Origin: a bacterium
GTDB lineage: Bacteria > Blakebacterota > Blakebacteria > Blakebacterales > Blakebacteraceae
Reading direction: 5' to 3'
NCBI GenBank assembly: GCA_025774205.1
Contig: JALGWK010000129.1
Span: 1 to 6,168 of the forward strand
DNA: 6,168 nucleotides
Shown here: one piece after another, positions 1-5,753 of the stretch
How positions within the stretch are numbered: the first letter of the stretch is position 1
How the letters are laid out: the number at the start of each line of letters is the position of its first letter
Notes under the pieces: generated by a model
The model's input: only the letters and a program-made list of their open reading frames with translations
Databases searched by the model: none
Told to the model about the DNA's origin: nothing
Program-made: the position numbers and the translations under genes

Positions 1-928
1 CGGGCTTCAGGGTGTCGAGCGACATCGGAAAGAGGATGTTCTCCTCCTTGTAGATCATGTCCACGATCGTCTGGACCAGCGTGCGGCCCGAACTCATCAG
101 CCCGTACGCGTCACCGCCATCGAGCGCGGCGCGGGTCTCCTTCAGCAGCGCGCGCACATCATCATGGATCGCCCACATTACCTGGGAGGGACCGGCGACA
201 CCGTGCTTCTCGAGGAAGGGGAAGAGCTGGTTCTCCTTCCGCAGATAATGGATGTCGATCTGTGACAGGACCTCGAGGATACCGGAAATCGCGTCCCTGG
301 CGCTTTCCAGGACCTCCTGCGAAGGGGGCTCTCCCAGCCGGTCGAGCTGTTCACCCAACCCTGTCGCGATCTCCCGGAAGGCCTCGTTCTCGGCCTGGAA
401 AGTGTGGATCGGGTGTCCCGGCGGCGCCTCTACCTGCTCCTGTTTCTCGAGTGAGTCCATGAAGACCTGCACATGCACGTCGCAGAGGTTCTTCACGTCG
501 TCAGTAGGCAGGCCCTCGGCGATCAGCTGCTGCTCCATCCGCGCGATCTCGGTCGGACTGACATCCTGGAGCAGATCGGCGAATCGTGATTTCAGGTCTT
601 CCGGCGGGGCTCCATCGTGCAGTTCCCTGATGATCCCCTTGAGATTATCGATCCGTTCCGGGTCGAGCAGCGGACCCGCCTCCCCTTCGACCAAAACTTC
701 TTCACCCGTCTGTTCAGTGATCTCACGGGCGACATCGGCCAGCAGTTTTTCAAGGGGAACCCCGGCCATGGAGGCGGCCATCTGCATGGTCGCGAACCGT
801 CCCATCGTCTTCTGCAGGATCGGGTTCTTCAGTTTCTCGAACTCCGGCGCGTATTCGGCCAGAAATTCGAGTATGAATCCGTGGTTTTTGACGAGGTCGA
901 GGACCTTCGTACCCGGCGTGAGTTCCAT
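1..928 (-). CDS. DUF438 / hemerythrin HHE domain protein, C-terminus outside the window
   Basis: The minus-strand reading frame is open from the ATG at 928 to the window edge, giving 309 residues with no stop. Residues 1-65 look like a DUF1858 domain (MELTPGTKVLDLV, then a helical stretch to KLLADV). Residues about 93-160 look like DUF438. Residues about 171-305 are a hemerythrin-type four-helix domain with GHPIH (171-175), H227 in IDIHYLRKENQLFPFLEKHG, the PSQVMWAIHDDVR stretch (H255) and the YKEENILFP motif (293-301). These are the expected ligand segments for a non-haem di-iron site. Family members of this architecture usually continue into a PAS domain, which would lie beyond position 1. 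The start is well fixed: an in-frame TGA lies just upstream at 950-952, and AAAGGGTGG (932-940) precedes the ATG. The likely role is a cytoplasmic sensor or binder of oxygen, nitric oxide or redox state; the ligand is not known from sequence. It is transcribed divergently from the dehydrogenase gene. Confidence 0.88.
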   Translation of the reverse strand, partial: MELTPGTKVLDLVKNHGFILEFLAEYAPEFEKLKNPILQKTMGRFATMQMAASMAGVPLEKLLADVAREITEQTGEEVLVEGEAGPLLDPERIDNLKGIIRELHDGAPPEDLKSRFADLLQDVSPTEIARMEQQLIAEGLPTDDVKNLCDVHVQVFMDSLEKQEQVEAPPGHPIHTFQAENEAFREIATGLGEQLDRLGEPPSQEVLESARDAISGILEVLSQIDIHYLRKENQLFPFLEKHGVAGPSQVMWAIHDDVRALLKETRAALDGGDAYGLMSSGRTLVQTIVDMIYKEENILFPMSLDTLKP

Positions 929-962
929 GTTCCACCCTTTCCGATCTGGTCATATGTCATCT

Positions 963-976
963 GTACTCCAAAGTAC
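963..976. promoter_or_regulatory. Small palindrome, possible operator
   Basis: GTACT-CCAA-AGTAC is a perfect 5-bp inverted repeat with a 4-nt centre. It lies 34 nt upstream of the start codon of the DUF438/hemerythrin gene, where a repressor could block transcription. Five-bp arms are short enough to occur by chance, so the operator role is only a suggestion. Confidence 0.2.
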
Positions 977-1010
977 GTGTTCGCCGCATCGGAGGCTACA
1001 CTGAGCGGGA

Positions 1011-1041
1011 GTTCCTCTTCTATTTCAGCGGTTCCTCTTCT
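1011..1041. repeat. Tandem 11-bp direct repeat, 20-bp period
   Basis: GTTCCTCTTCT occurs at 1011-1021 and again, identical, at 1031-1041. The period of exactly 20 bp is about two helical turns, so the copies face the same side of the DNA. The second copy runs into the proposed -35 element of the dehydrogenase operon. That is where an activator or repressor dimer pair would bind, and the site could serve both divergent genes. The binding role is inferred. Confidence 0.4.
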
Positions 1042-1069
1042 TTATACCGGCGGGACGATCTGTTAGATT
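1041..1069 (+). promoter_or_regulatory. Candidate sigma-70-type promoter of the dehydrogenase-MauE operon
   Basis: The -35 candidate is TTTATA (1041-1046, 4 of 6 consensus bases). After a 17-nt spacer comes TAGATT (1064-1069, 4 of 6), preceded by TGT, which makes an extended -10. Transcription would begin near 1076 and give a leader of about 55 nt. The spacing and extended -10 support the call, but neither hexamer is strong. Confidence 0.4.
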
Positions 1070-1117
1070 GGTGCCTTGCAGGAGGATCGGATTCCAGGGT
1101 TCCAGCTCAGGGCACAC

Positions 1118-1124
1118 AAGGAGG
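1118..1124 (+). promoter_or_regulatory. Strong ribosome binding site of the dehydrogenase gene
   Basis: AAGGAGG lies 7 nt before the ATG at 1132. It is a near-perfect Shine-Dalgarno match and fixes the start codon. Confidence 0.85.
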
Positions 1125-1131
1125 AACATCG

Positions 1132-2136
1132 ATGGCTGACATCATTCGCGCGATACAGTACGGCTGCGGACCGATCGGAGTCGCGGTCGGCTCACTTGCT
1201 GCCCGTCGCGGTGACATCGAACTCGTCGGGGCTCTCGATGTCGACCCGGAGAAGGTCGGCCGGGACCTGGGCGCCCTCCGCGAGGACGGTGAGGATCTGG
1301 GCGTCATCGTGAGTGACGACGCCGTAGCCCTCTTCGCCGCCACGAGTCCCGACATCGTCTTCCACACCACCGGCTCCTCCTTCCCCGGCATCTTCGGGCA
1401 GCTGGAGGGAATTATCGGCGCGGGTGTGAACATCGTCTCGACCTGCGAGGAGCTCTCCTTCCCCTGGCTCACCGAACCCGATCTCACCGGGAAACTCGAC
1501 TCGATCGCCCGTGAAGGGGGTGTCACGGTCCTCGGGACAGGGATCAATCCGGGGTTCCTCATGGACCTCTGGCCGCTGGCGATGACCGCGCCGTGTCAGG
1601 ATATCCGGCACGTCAGGGGTGTCCGCATCCAGGACGCCTCTCCGCGCCGTCTCCCCTTCCAGGTGAAGATCGGAGCTTCGAGGACTCCTGATGAGTTCCA
1701 GCAACTGGTCGACGAGGGCACCCTGCGTCACGTCGGCCTCCCCGAGTCGGTCGCCATGATCGCGGGCGCCCTCGGCTGGGAACTCGATGACATCCAGGAG
1801 TCGATCGAGCCGGTCATGGCCGAGGAGCCGGTATCGAGTCCACTCATGTCCGTGGAGGCGGGCCAGGCGGCCGGCGTGAAGCAGATCGGACGGGGCTTGA
1901 TCGAGGGCCGCGAAGTCATCAACCTGGAGTTCCAGGCATACATCGGCGCCCCTGATCCTTACGACGCCGTCTACGTCACCGGCACTCCCAACATGGAAGT
2001 CATACTCAAGGGCGGCATGCATGGTGATATCGGTACCGCCGCGGTGACGGTGAACGCCGCCCGGCGGGTCGTGGAAGCGCCCCCCGGATTCGTGACGATG
2101 AAGGACCTGCCCCCCGTGGTCTGCCCGGCAGACTGA
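1132..2136 (+). CDS. NAD(P)-dependent dehydrogenase, DapB-fold, 2,4-diaminopentanoate dehydrogenase-like
   Basis: This 334-residue protein has an N-terminal Rossmann domain with the dinucleotide-binding loop YGCGPIG (10-16) and ALDVDPEKVG (34-43) ending the second strand, where the acidic residues would contact the cofactor ribose. STCEELSFPW (103-112) and GTGINPGF (135-142) are characteristic of the dihydrodipicolinate-reductase-like family that includes 2,4-diaminopentanoate dehydrogenase. The C-terminal region with GGMHGDIGTAAVTVNAARRV (294-313) and APPGFVTMKDLPP matches the C-terminal domain of the same family. The length is typical for diaminopentanoate dehydrogenases and longer than true DapB. 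The characterised family member oxidises 2,4-diaminopentanoate in ornithine fermentation, but none of the partner genes (ornithine aminomutase, thiolase) is visible here. The substrate may therefore be another amino or keto acid. It is cytoplasmic, and first in an operon with the MauE-like gene 13 nt downstream. Confidence 0.85.
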   Translation: MADIIRAIQYGCGPIGVAVGSLAARRGDIELVGALDVDPEKVGRDLGALREDGEDLGVIVSDDAVALFAATSPDIVFHTTGSSFPGIFGQLEGIIGAGVNIVSTCEELSFPWLTEPDLTGKLDSIAREGGVTVLGTGINPGFLMDLWPLAMTAPCQDIRHVRGVRIQDASPRRLPFQVKIGASRTPDEFQQLVDEGTLRHVGLPESVAMIAGALGWELDDIQESIEPVMAEEPVSSPLMSVEAGQAAGVKQIGRGLIEGREVINLEFQAYIGAPDPYDAVYVTGTPNMEVILKGGMHGDIGTAAVTVNAARRVVEAPPGFVTMKDLPPVVCPAD

Positions 2137-2137
2137 C

Positions 2138-2144
2138 AGGGAGG
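2138..2144 (+). promoter_or_regulatory. Ribosome binding site of the MauE-like gene
   Basis: AGGGAGG starts 2 nt after the stop of the dehydrogenase gene and ends 5 nt before the ATG at 2150. It supports this start and translation from the same mRNA. The same GGGAGGACG string precedes the thioredoxin-like gene on the other strand. Confidence 0.75.
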
Positions 2145-2149
2145 ACGAT

Positions 2150-2623
2150 ATGGAAAACGGAGGCACTCAGCTCCCGGAGAGGGCGGCCCGGGTGGTCGCT
2201 CTTCTCCTCGGGCTCCTCTTCTTCGCGGGTGTGGTCGCCAAGGTCTCCGACTGGGAGGCAACCCGCGAGGCAATGACTGTCTACACCATCATCAGCTGGC
2301 TCCCCCCCGCTCTGCCCGCCGCGGGCAGCCTCGCGGTGGAAGCGTTCATGTCGGTGACATTGATCCTCACCCCGACCTGGCGACGATTCGGTCTCCCCTC
2401 CGCCTCGGCCTTTCTGGCCGCTACCGGGGTGATGCTGGCGCTCGAGACACTCAGCGGCGGCGGCGGGGACTGCGGCTGTCTCCCCTTCCTGCCGCGTGAC
2501 ATCAGCTGGCTGGCGGCGGGGCAGAACGCGGCCGCAGCGATCTTCCTCTTCTCGCTCTGGCGCTATCTGGAGGATGGAGAGGTGGTGGAGACGACTTCGG
2601 TCTCCAGGAGCCTGTCGGAGTAA
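2150..2623 (+). CDS. MauE/DoxX-like four-helix redox-associated membrane protein
   Basis: The protein has 157 residues and four predicted membrane helices at about 13-31, 52-72, 83-101 and 118-138. KVSDWEAT (31-38) follows helix 1, a glutamate (E64) sits in helix 2, and a cysteine pair GDCGC (C108, C110) sits in the loop between helices 3 and 4. This order and the CGC motif match the methylamine-utilisation MauE family. Characterised MauE works with the thioredoxin-like MauD in maturing the disulfide-rich small subunit of methylamine dehydrogenase. MauE-like proteins elsewhere are generally taken as membrane partners of thioredoxin-fold proteins that move electrons or disulfides across the membrane. 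No methylamine dehydrogenase gene is visible here. It is second in an operon with a cytoplasmic dehydrogenase and convergent, 28 nt apart, with a membrane-anchored thioredoxin-like gene that is its obvious candidate partner. The charged tail after residue 139 is cytoplasmic or disordered. Confidence 0.8.
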   Translation: MENGGTQLPERAARVVALLLGLLFFAGVVAKVSDWEATREAMTVYTIISWLPPALPAAGSLAVEAFMSVTLILTPTWRRFGLPSASAFLAATGVMLALETLSGGGGDCGCLPFLPRDISWLAAGQNAAAAIFLFSLWRYLEDGEVVETTSVSRSLSE

Positions 2624-2651
2624 GCCACCGGCTGCGGTCCGCGCTGGCATC

Positions 2652-3182
2652 CTACCGCGGAGATGTCTCCCGGGGATAACTGATCGAAGCGATCGTGCCG
2701 CCCTGATTGAGACTGACCATCACCGGCACCCGCGTGATACTCAGCTCCCGGCCCGCTTCAGAGGGAACTCTGACGATCCCGATCCCCAGCTGGATGCCCC
2801 GTCGATAGGCGTCCATGAACACCGCCCGGGGCATGCCATCAGAGCTGAGGATCATCCAGAGAACTTCCTCCGGACGCTCGAACTCCTCCATCGAACCGGA
2901 CTCGAACGCCTCGACCATCGTCATCATATCACCCGCGCAGATATCGCAGGTGGGACTGACGATCATGATCATCCGGCGTCCCCGGGCCGCCTCAGCCAGG
3001 GAGAGGTCATCACCCGCAACTGTTAAACCGGCGATATCGGGGAGAGGGCGACCGGAACGCAGTCCGGGGTGGGCCGCGGTATTGATATAGGAGAAGACGC
3101 TGAAGATGACGAAAAGGGCGAAGCTCACGAGGGCAAACCTGCCCCAGAACCTCTTCTTTCCCTTTCCTGAACCGTCTGTCAT
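2652..3182 (-). CDS. Membrane-anchored thioredoxin-fold protein, TlpA/MauD-like, CDIC active site
   Basis: The protein has 176 residues. A short basic N-terminus (GKGKKRFWGR) leads into one hydrophobic segment at about 15-33, an uncleaved anchor or signal peptide. A thioredoxin-like domain follows: SGRPLPDI (43-50), strand MIMIVSPTCDIC with the CxxC pair C79/C82, and RVPVMVSLNQGG (151-162), where P153 is the expected cis-proline opposite the active site. The catalytic cysteines therefore face the periplasm or cell exterior. Proteins of this type reduce or exchange disulfides in exported substrates and need a membrane electron donor. The MauE-like protein encoded convergently next door is a plausible one. 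The ATG at 3182 is supported by GGGAGG (3187-3192) with a 4-nt spacer. The protein is transcribed divergently from the PCDC protein gene, with 147 nt between them. The assignment to the thioredoxin fold is firm; the TlpA versus MauD subgroup is not. Confidence 0.82.
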   Translation of the reverse strand: MTDGSGKGKKRFWGRFALVSFALFVIFSVFSYINTAAHPGLRSGRPLPDIAGLTVAGDDLSLAEAARGRRMIMIVSPTCDICAGDMMTMVEAFESGSMEEFERPEEVLWMILSSDGMPRAVFMDAYRRGIQLGIGIVRVPSEAGRELSITRVPVMVSLNQGGTIASISYPRETSPR

Positions 3183-3186
3183 GCGT

Positions 3187-3192
3187 CCTCCC
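3187..3192 (-). promoter_or_regulatory. Ribosome binding site of the thioredoxin-like gene
   Basis: GGGAGG on the minus strand lies 4 nt before the ATG at 3182 and decides this start. Confidence 0.7.
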
Positions 3193-3243
3193 GGGCCGTT
3201 TCAGGGCGATGGTGATCGTAGCGGATGAGACGATCCTCCACAA

Positions 3244-3268
3244 CCCGGAGAAGCCGGGCCGGCCGGCT
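3244..3268. repeat. Two overlapping, mutually exclusive GC hairpins in the divergent intergenic region
   Basis: CCCGG (3244-3248) can pair with CCGGG (3254-3258) around a 5-nt loop. AGCCGG (3252-3257) can instead pair with CCGGCT (3263-3268) around a 5-nt loop. The two stems share 3254-3257 and cannot form together. On the minus strand they would lie in the leader of the thioredoxin-like gene if its promoter is near 3290-3310. There is no T-run, so a simple intrinsic terminator is unlikely. Any regulatory role is inference. Confidence 0.3.
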
Positions 3269-3273
3269 CCCGC

Positions 3274-3302
3274 TTGAGGCTGTCGAACTCTCACTGTAGT
3301 AT
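3274..3302 (+). promoter_or_regulatory. Candidate promoter of the PCDC protein gene
   Basis: TTGAGG (3274-3279, 4 of 6 bases of the -35 consensus) is followed after 17 nt by TAGTAT (3297-3302, 4 of 6 of the -10 consensus). Transcription would start near 3309. The -10 overlaps the palindrome GTATA-AGCG-TATAC (3299-3312). On the opposite strand that palindrome contains TATACT, a good -10 for the divergent thioredoxin-like gene but without a recognisable -35. Confidence 0.4.
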
Positions 3303-3329
3303 AAGCGTATACAACAATGGGGTATCATT

Positions 3330-4409
3330 ATGGGTTGGGTAGCAACGGGATGGCAGGGAACCATGACAGATAAAAATTTGTTCGCCCGTCACGAGGTGAC
3401 CCGCAGTGACAGATCGGACCGACAGATGAGACGGACCCGGATCGGCCTGTTCCCGATCTCCATCGCGCTGGTCGCGATGACCTTCCTGGTCGGCTGGTCT
3501 GCCGATCCTTCCGACCAGCAGCAGCGGATCCGCTCCCGGTTCATATTTACCGGGAATACCCTCGGATACATCGATCCGTGCGACTGCACCGGTGGTCTCC
3601 TGGGCGGCCTCGACCGGCGGATGTATGCCATCGAGGAGCGTCGCGAAGAGGATCTGCCGGCCATCCTCTTCGACCTTGGCAATATCTTCGAAACCGCCGG
3701 TGGCAGACCGATGACAGAACTGGGTCGACGGCAGGCACGTTTCATCTCCGACGAGATGGAACAGATGGGTTACAGCTTCGTGGCCCTCGGATATCGCGAC
3801 CTGGCCTTTTCGGCGGAATTCCTGGCCGAGTACCTCCCCGACCTGGAACACCCCCCCCTGCTGACCAACCGCGCCGAGGGAGCCGAGCTCGGTTTTGAGA
3901 CCGTACCCAGAATCCGGCTGGAACTGGGCGGGCTCATCATCGATGTCTTCAGTGTGGTGGAACCCCAGATCCTTGGGAACGACGGGGAAAGCCTCGCGTC
4001 CCGGTGGGAGGAGATCCTCACCGAGGAGCTCGAACGCTCCTCCAACGGCGCTGATCCGGCCGACGTGCAGATGGTGATCGCGAACGTCCAGTGGGGGGTT
4101 TCCGAGGCGATGCCCGAGTGGTATCCGCAGATCGACATCATCATCAATGGGACCTGGATGCTGCCCCGCCAGGCCACCAGGATAGGGAATACGGTGGCAA
4201 TGACGGCGGCTGCCAAAGGGCAGATGCTGTCCACGCTCGATATCCAGGCCTATCCCAGGGAGAACCAGCGGGAGGGCCGCCCGACGATCATCGGGTTCCA
4301 GGGACTCCAGCTGGCGCTCGACCCTGCCAAACCCTCAGCGCCGGAAATCAAATCGAGGATGGTCGCTTTCCGGGATCAACTGATCAGGGACGGACTGATC
4401 CTCCCCTGA
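3330..4409 (+). CDS. Exported calcineurin/5'-nucleotidase-like protein with PCDC motif and degenerate active site
   Basis: The reading frame gives 359 residues. A basic stretch RRTR (34-37) and a hydrophobic segment (38-56) form a signal peptide or membrane anchor, and the rest is extracytoplasmic. The order of FTGNTLGYIDPCDC (73-86), LGGLDRR (91-97), ILFDLGNIFE (112-121), ALGYRDLAF (152-160), ANVQWG (251-256) and INGTWM (272-277) follows that of UshA-type metallophosphoesterases (DxHG, GGxxR, GD, GNHE, HxG, GHxH). The metal-binding Asp and His residues are replaced at nearly every position. C84 and C86 form a CxC pair. I therefore infer a non-catalytic or redox-repurposed relative rather than an active phosphatase; the fold call rests on motif order only. 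Start choice is open. ATG 3330 is the first in frame after a stop; ATG 3363 has AGGGA just upstream at short spacing; ATG 3426 would give a compact signal peptide. Residue numbers here count from 3330. It is divergent from the thioredoxin-like gene, which may act on its cysteines. Confidence 0.72.
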   Translation: MGWVATGWQGTMTDKNLFARHEVTRSDRSDRQMRRTRIGLFPISIALVAMTFLVGWSADPSDQQQRIRSRFIFTGNTLGYIDPCDCTGGLLGGLDRRMYAIEERREEDLPAILFDLGNIFETAGGRPMTELGRRQARFISDEMEQMGYSFVALGYRDLAFSAEFLAEYLPDLEHPPLLTNRAEGAELGFETVPRIRLELGGLIIDVFSVVEPQILGNDGESLASRWEEILTEELERSSNGADPADVQMVIANVQWGVSEAMPEWYPQIDIIINGTWMLPRQATRIGNTVAMTAAAKGQMLSTLDIQAYPRENQREGRPTIIGFQGLQLALDPAKPSAPEIKSRMVAFRDQLIRDGLILP

Positions 4410-4467
4410 GAACCACTGACAGTCGCCGGCTTCTCCCGGAACAGAAGGCCCTCTGAGCGGATCAGTC
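4393..4467. terminator. Possible bidirectional terminator between convergent genes
   Basis: The 52-nt gap between the convergent stops contains a hairpin, CTTCT (4430-4434) with AGAAG (4443-4447), which extends by two further G-C pairs across a one-base bulge. A perfect 9-bp inverted repeat, GACTGATCC (4393-4401) and GGATCAGTC (4459-4467), encloses it and overlaps both gene ends. No T-run follows on either strand, so this is not a classical intrinsic terminator. Confidence 0.3.
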
Positions 4468-5685
4468 GGGCTGCCAGCCCTTCAGGATCGTCAGGGCGTA
4501 GCTCGCCATGGCGCGTTCTTTTTCGAGCATCTCGGACGCTGAGACCGCGCCGCTGCGCCAGCCCTCCATCAGCGCTTCCGTGGCCACGAAGATCGAGTCC
4601 TCGGCCGCGAAGGTTACCCTCCACAGACCCCCTCCCAGACCGTCCCTGAGGGCCCGGGTATTGATTTGAGTTCGGGATCGTCCTTCACCGAAATAGATAC
4701 GGCGAAGCCGGTTCGCCTCGTCACAGAGCGGCGCCGTACGAGGACCGTTCGTCTCCGGCGGCATTTCTCCTACCGCCCAGAGGGGGATCGCCACCGACAG
4801 GGCCGGTTGACCCAACAGGGTCCACATGGTGGTCAGGTTCGCCGGTTCACCCGGCCGGACGCCGTGGAAGAGAGTGGCCGAAACGGTCGAGTTCCGACAG
4901 ATGCTCACCCCGGTCGGGAACCAGCCGTCGGGCGCGCCGGCCACGGAGCCATCGAACGGCAGGGGGACCGGCTGGCTGTCGCTGTCGGAGAAATCACGCA
5001 TCTGGGTGCGCAGGATGTCGATGTGGCTGAGGCCGCCATCGGCATGCAGTTCGGGGACGAGCGCCATCGTCCGGCGGTACCGTTCGATCCCGCCCTGCCC
5101 GCCGCCGTTCATGGCGAAGTTGGTGCGCAGCACGTACCCTTCCGGCGCCACCTGTGGATCGCCCGCCTCGTATTTCCAGTACTCGTTCCCGGCGGTTTCG
5201 AAGATGGCCGCCCGACCGGTGGAATCCATGACCGCGAAGTTGGCCTGGGTCGACCTGCCCGAGACATTTGTCTGTTTCAGGAGATCCTCGAATTCATCGA
5301 TCGTGGCGCAGGTGCCGAGGGCATGGCTCTGCATGGTGGCGTTGTTCAGATGCCCACCCCCACGGAGCAGATCTCCGGAGACCGAGTTGAGGATCGCGAA
5401 ACCGCACTCGTTCAGCCCCATCAGAGTGCTGGGTGAGCCTGCGTTTCCCACCGACAGGAACCGGTACTTCTCTCCTTCATTCCAGAAGACCTCATTGTTG
5501 ACTTCGGTCCAATCGCGGGATTTCCAGATCATCGGGCCGTCGGCAGTGGCCGATCCGATCGCCGCTCCTATCGTGCATTCCTCGAGGGCCGATTCATCGA
5601 TCGACCTGAAAAAAGAACCGGAACCGATCGCCAGACATACCGCGAGCGGCAGCAGCAGGAGCGTGAACTTCCGTTTCAGAGCCAT
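4462..5685 (-). CDS. Exported Ntn hydrolase, peptidase C45 / choloylglycine hydrolase-like
   Basis: From the ATG at 5685 the protein has 407 residues. MALKRKFTLLLL (1-12) begins a clear signal peptide ending near residue 24. The likely nucleophile is C37 in EECTIG, followed by ATADGPMIWKSRDW (46-59) with R57 and D58. This spacing and the ADG...WKSRD pattern match the start of C45/choloylglycine-type Ntn hydrolases, in which a cysteine exposed by removal of the preceding segment becomes the catalytic N-terminus. Further family signatures are GLNECGFAILN (90-100), ANFAVMDSTGRAAIFE (148-163), VLRTNF (185-190) and ERYRR (201-205). These enzymes cleave or transfer linear amide bonds (acyl-amino acids, peptides, bile-salt-like amides); the substrate cannot be told here. 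I chose 5685 over the in-frame ATG at 5715 because GGAGGG (5693-5698) sits 7 nt upstream and the signal peptide then starts cleanly. It follows the S9 peptidase gene by 68 nt in the same direction. Confidence 0.85.
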   Translation of the reverse strand: MALKRKFTLLLLPLAVCLAIGSGSFFRSIDESALEECTIGAAIGSATADGPMIWKSRDWTEVNNEVFWNEGEKYRFLSVGNAGSPSTLMGLNECGFAILNSVSGDLLRGGGHLNNATMQSHALGTCATIDEFEDLLKQTNVSGRSTQANFAVMDSTGRAAIFETAGNEYWKYEAGDPQVAPEGYVLRTNFAMNGGGQGGIERYRRTMALVPELHADGGLSHIDILRTQMRDFSDSDSQPVPLPFDGSVAGAPDGWFPTGVSICRNSTVSATLFHGVRPGEPANLTTMWTLLGQPALSVAIPLWAVGEMPPETNGPRTAPLCDEANRLRRIYFGEGRSRTQINTRALRDGLGGGLWRVTFAAEDSIFVATEALMEGWRSGAVSASEMLEKERAMASYALTILKGWQPD

Positions 5686-5692
5686 CGGTCTT

Positions 5693-5698
5693 CCCTCC
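5693..5698 (-). promoter_or_regulatory. Ribosome binding site of the Ntn hydrolase gene
   Basis: GGAGGG on the minus strand lies 7 nt before the ATG at 5685. It favours this start over the in-frame ATG at 5715, which is buried in a GGCCGA/TCGGCC palindrome. Confidence 0.65.
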
Positions 5699-5706
5699 AA
5701 TGGAGC

Positions 5707-5720
5707 GGCCGACATCGGCC
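5707..5720. repeat. GC-rich palindrome between the S9 and C45 genes
   Basis: GGCCGA-CA-TCGGCC is a 6-bp inverted repeat with a 2-nt centre (a 5-bp stem with a 4-nt loop if folded as RNA). It lies between two co-directional genes and could be a weak terminator, a processing hairpin or a binding site. No T-run follows. Confidence 0.3.
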
Positions 5721-5753
5721 TGCCTTCAGATACGTACCGGACATCCCTTCAGG

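Noticed and set aside
252-1004. A 250-codon plus-strand open frame over the DUF438/hemerythrin gene
   Set aside because: It is serine- and arginine-rich low-information sequence, opposite a gene with three recognisable domains.
1192-2166. A 324-codon open frame antisense to the dehydrogenase gene
   Set aside because: It has no recognisable domain, is rich in D, R, G and H as expected from the antisense of a high-GC gene, and has no good ribosome binding site. The sense gene has clear family motifs.
2587-2605. GGAGAC/GTCTCC stem near the end of the MauE-like gene, also containing a C(TTCG)G tetraloop sequence
   Set aside because: It lies inside the coding sequence and no T-run follows on either strand, so I do not call it a terminator of the convergent pair.
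2150-3182. A methylamine-utilisation (mau) cluster
   Set aside because: Only MauE-like and thioredoxin-like proteins are present, in convergent orientation, with no methylamine dehydrogenase subunit or other mau gene in the window.
5635-5685. Possible lipoprotein box at LAVC in the signal peptide of the Ntn hydrolase
   Set aside because: The residue before the cysteine is Val rather than Gly, Ala or Ser, and the cysteine lies within the hydrophobic core, so an ordinary signal peptide fits better.
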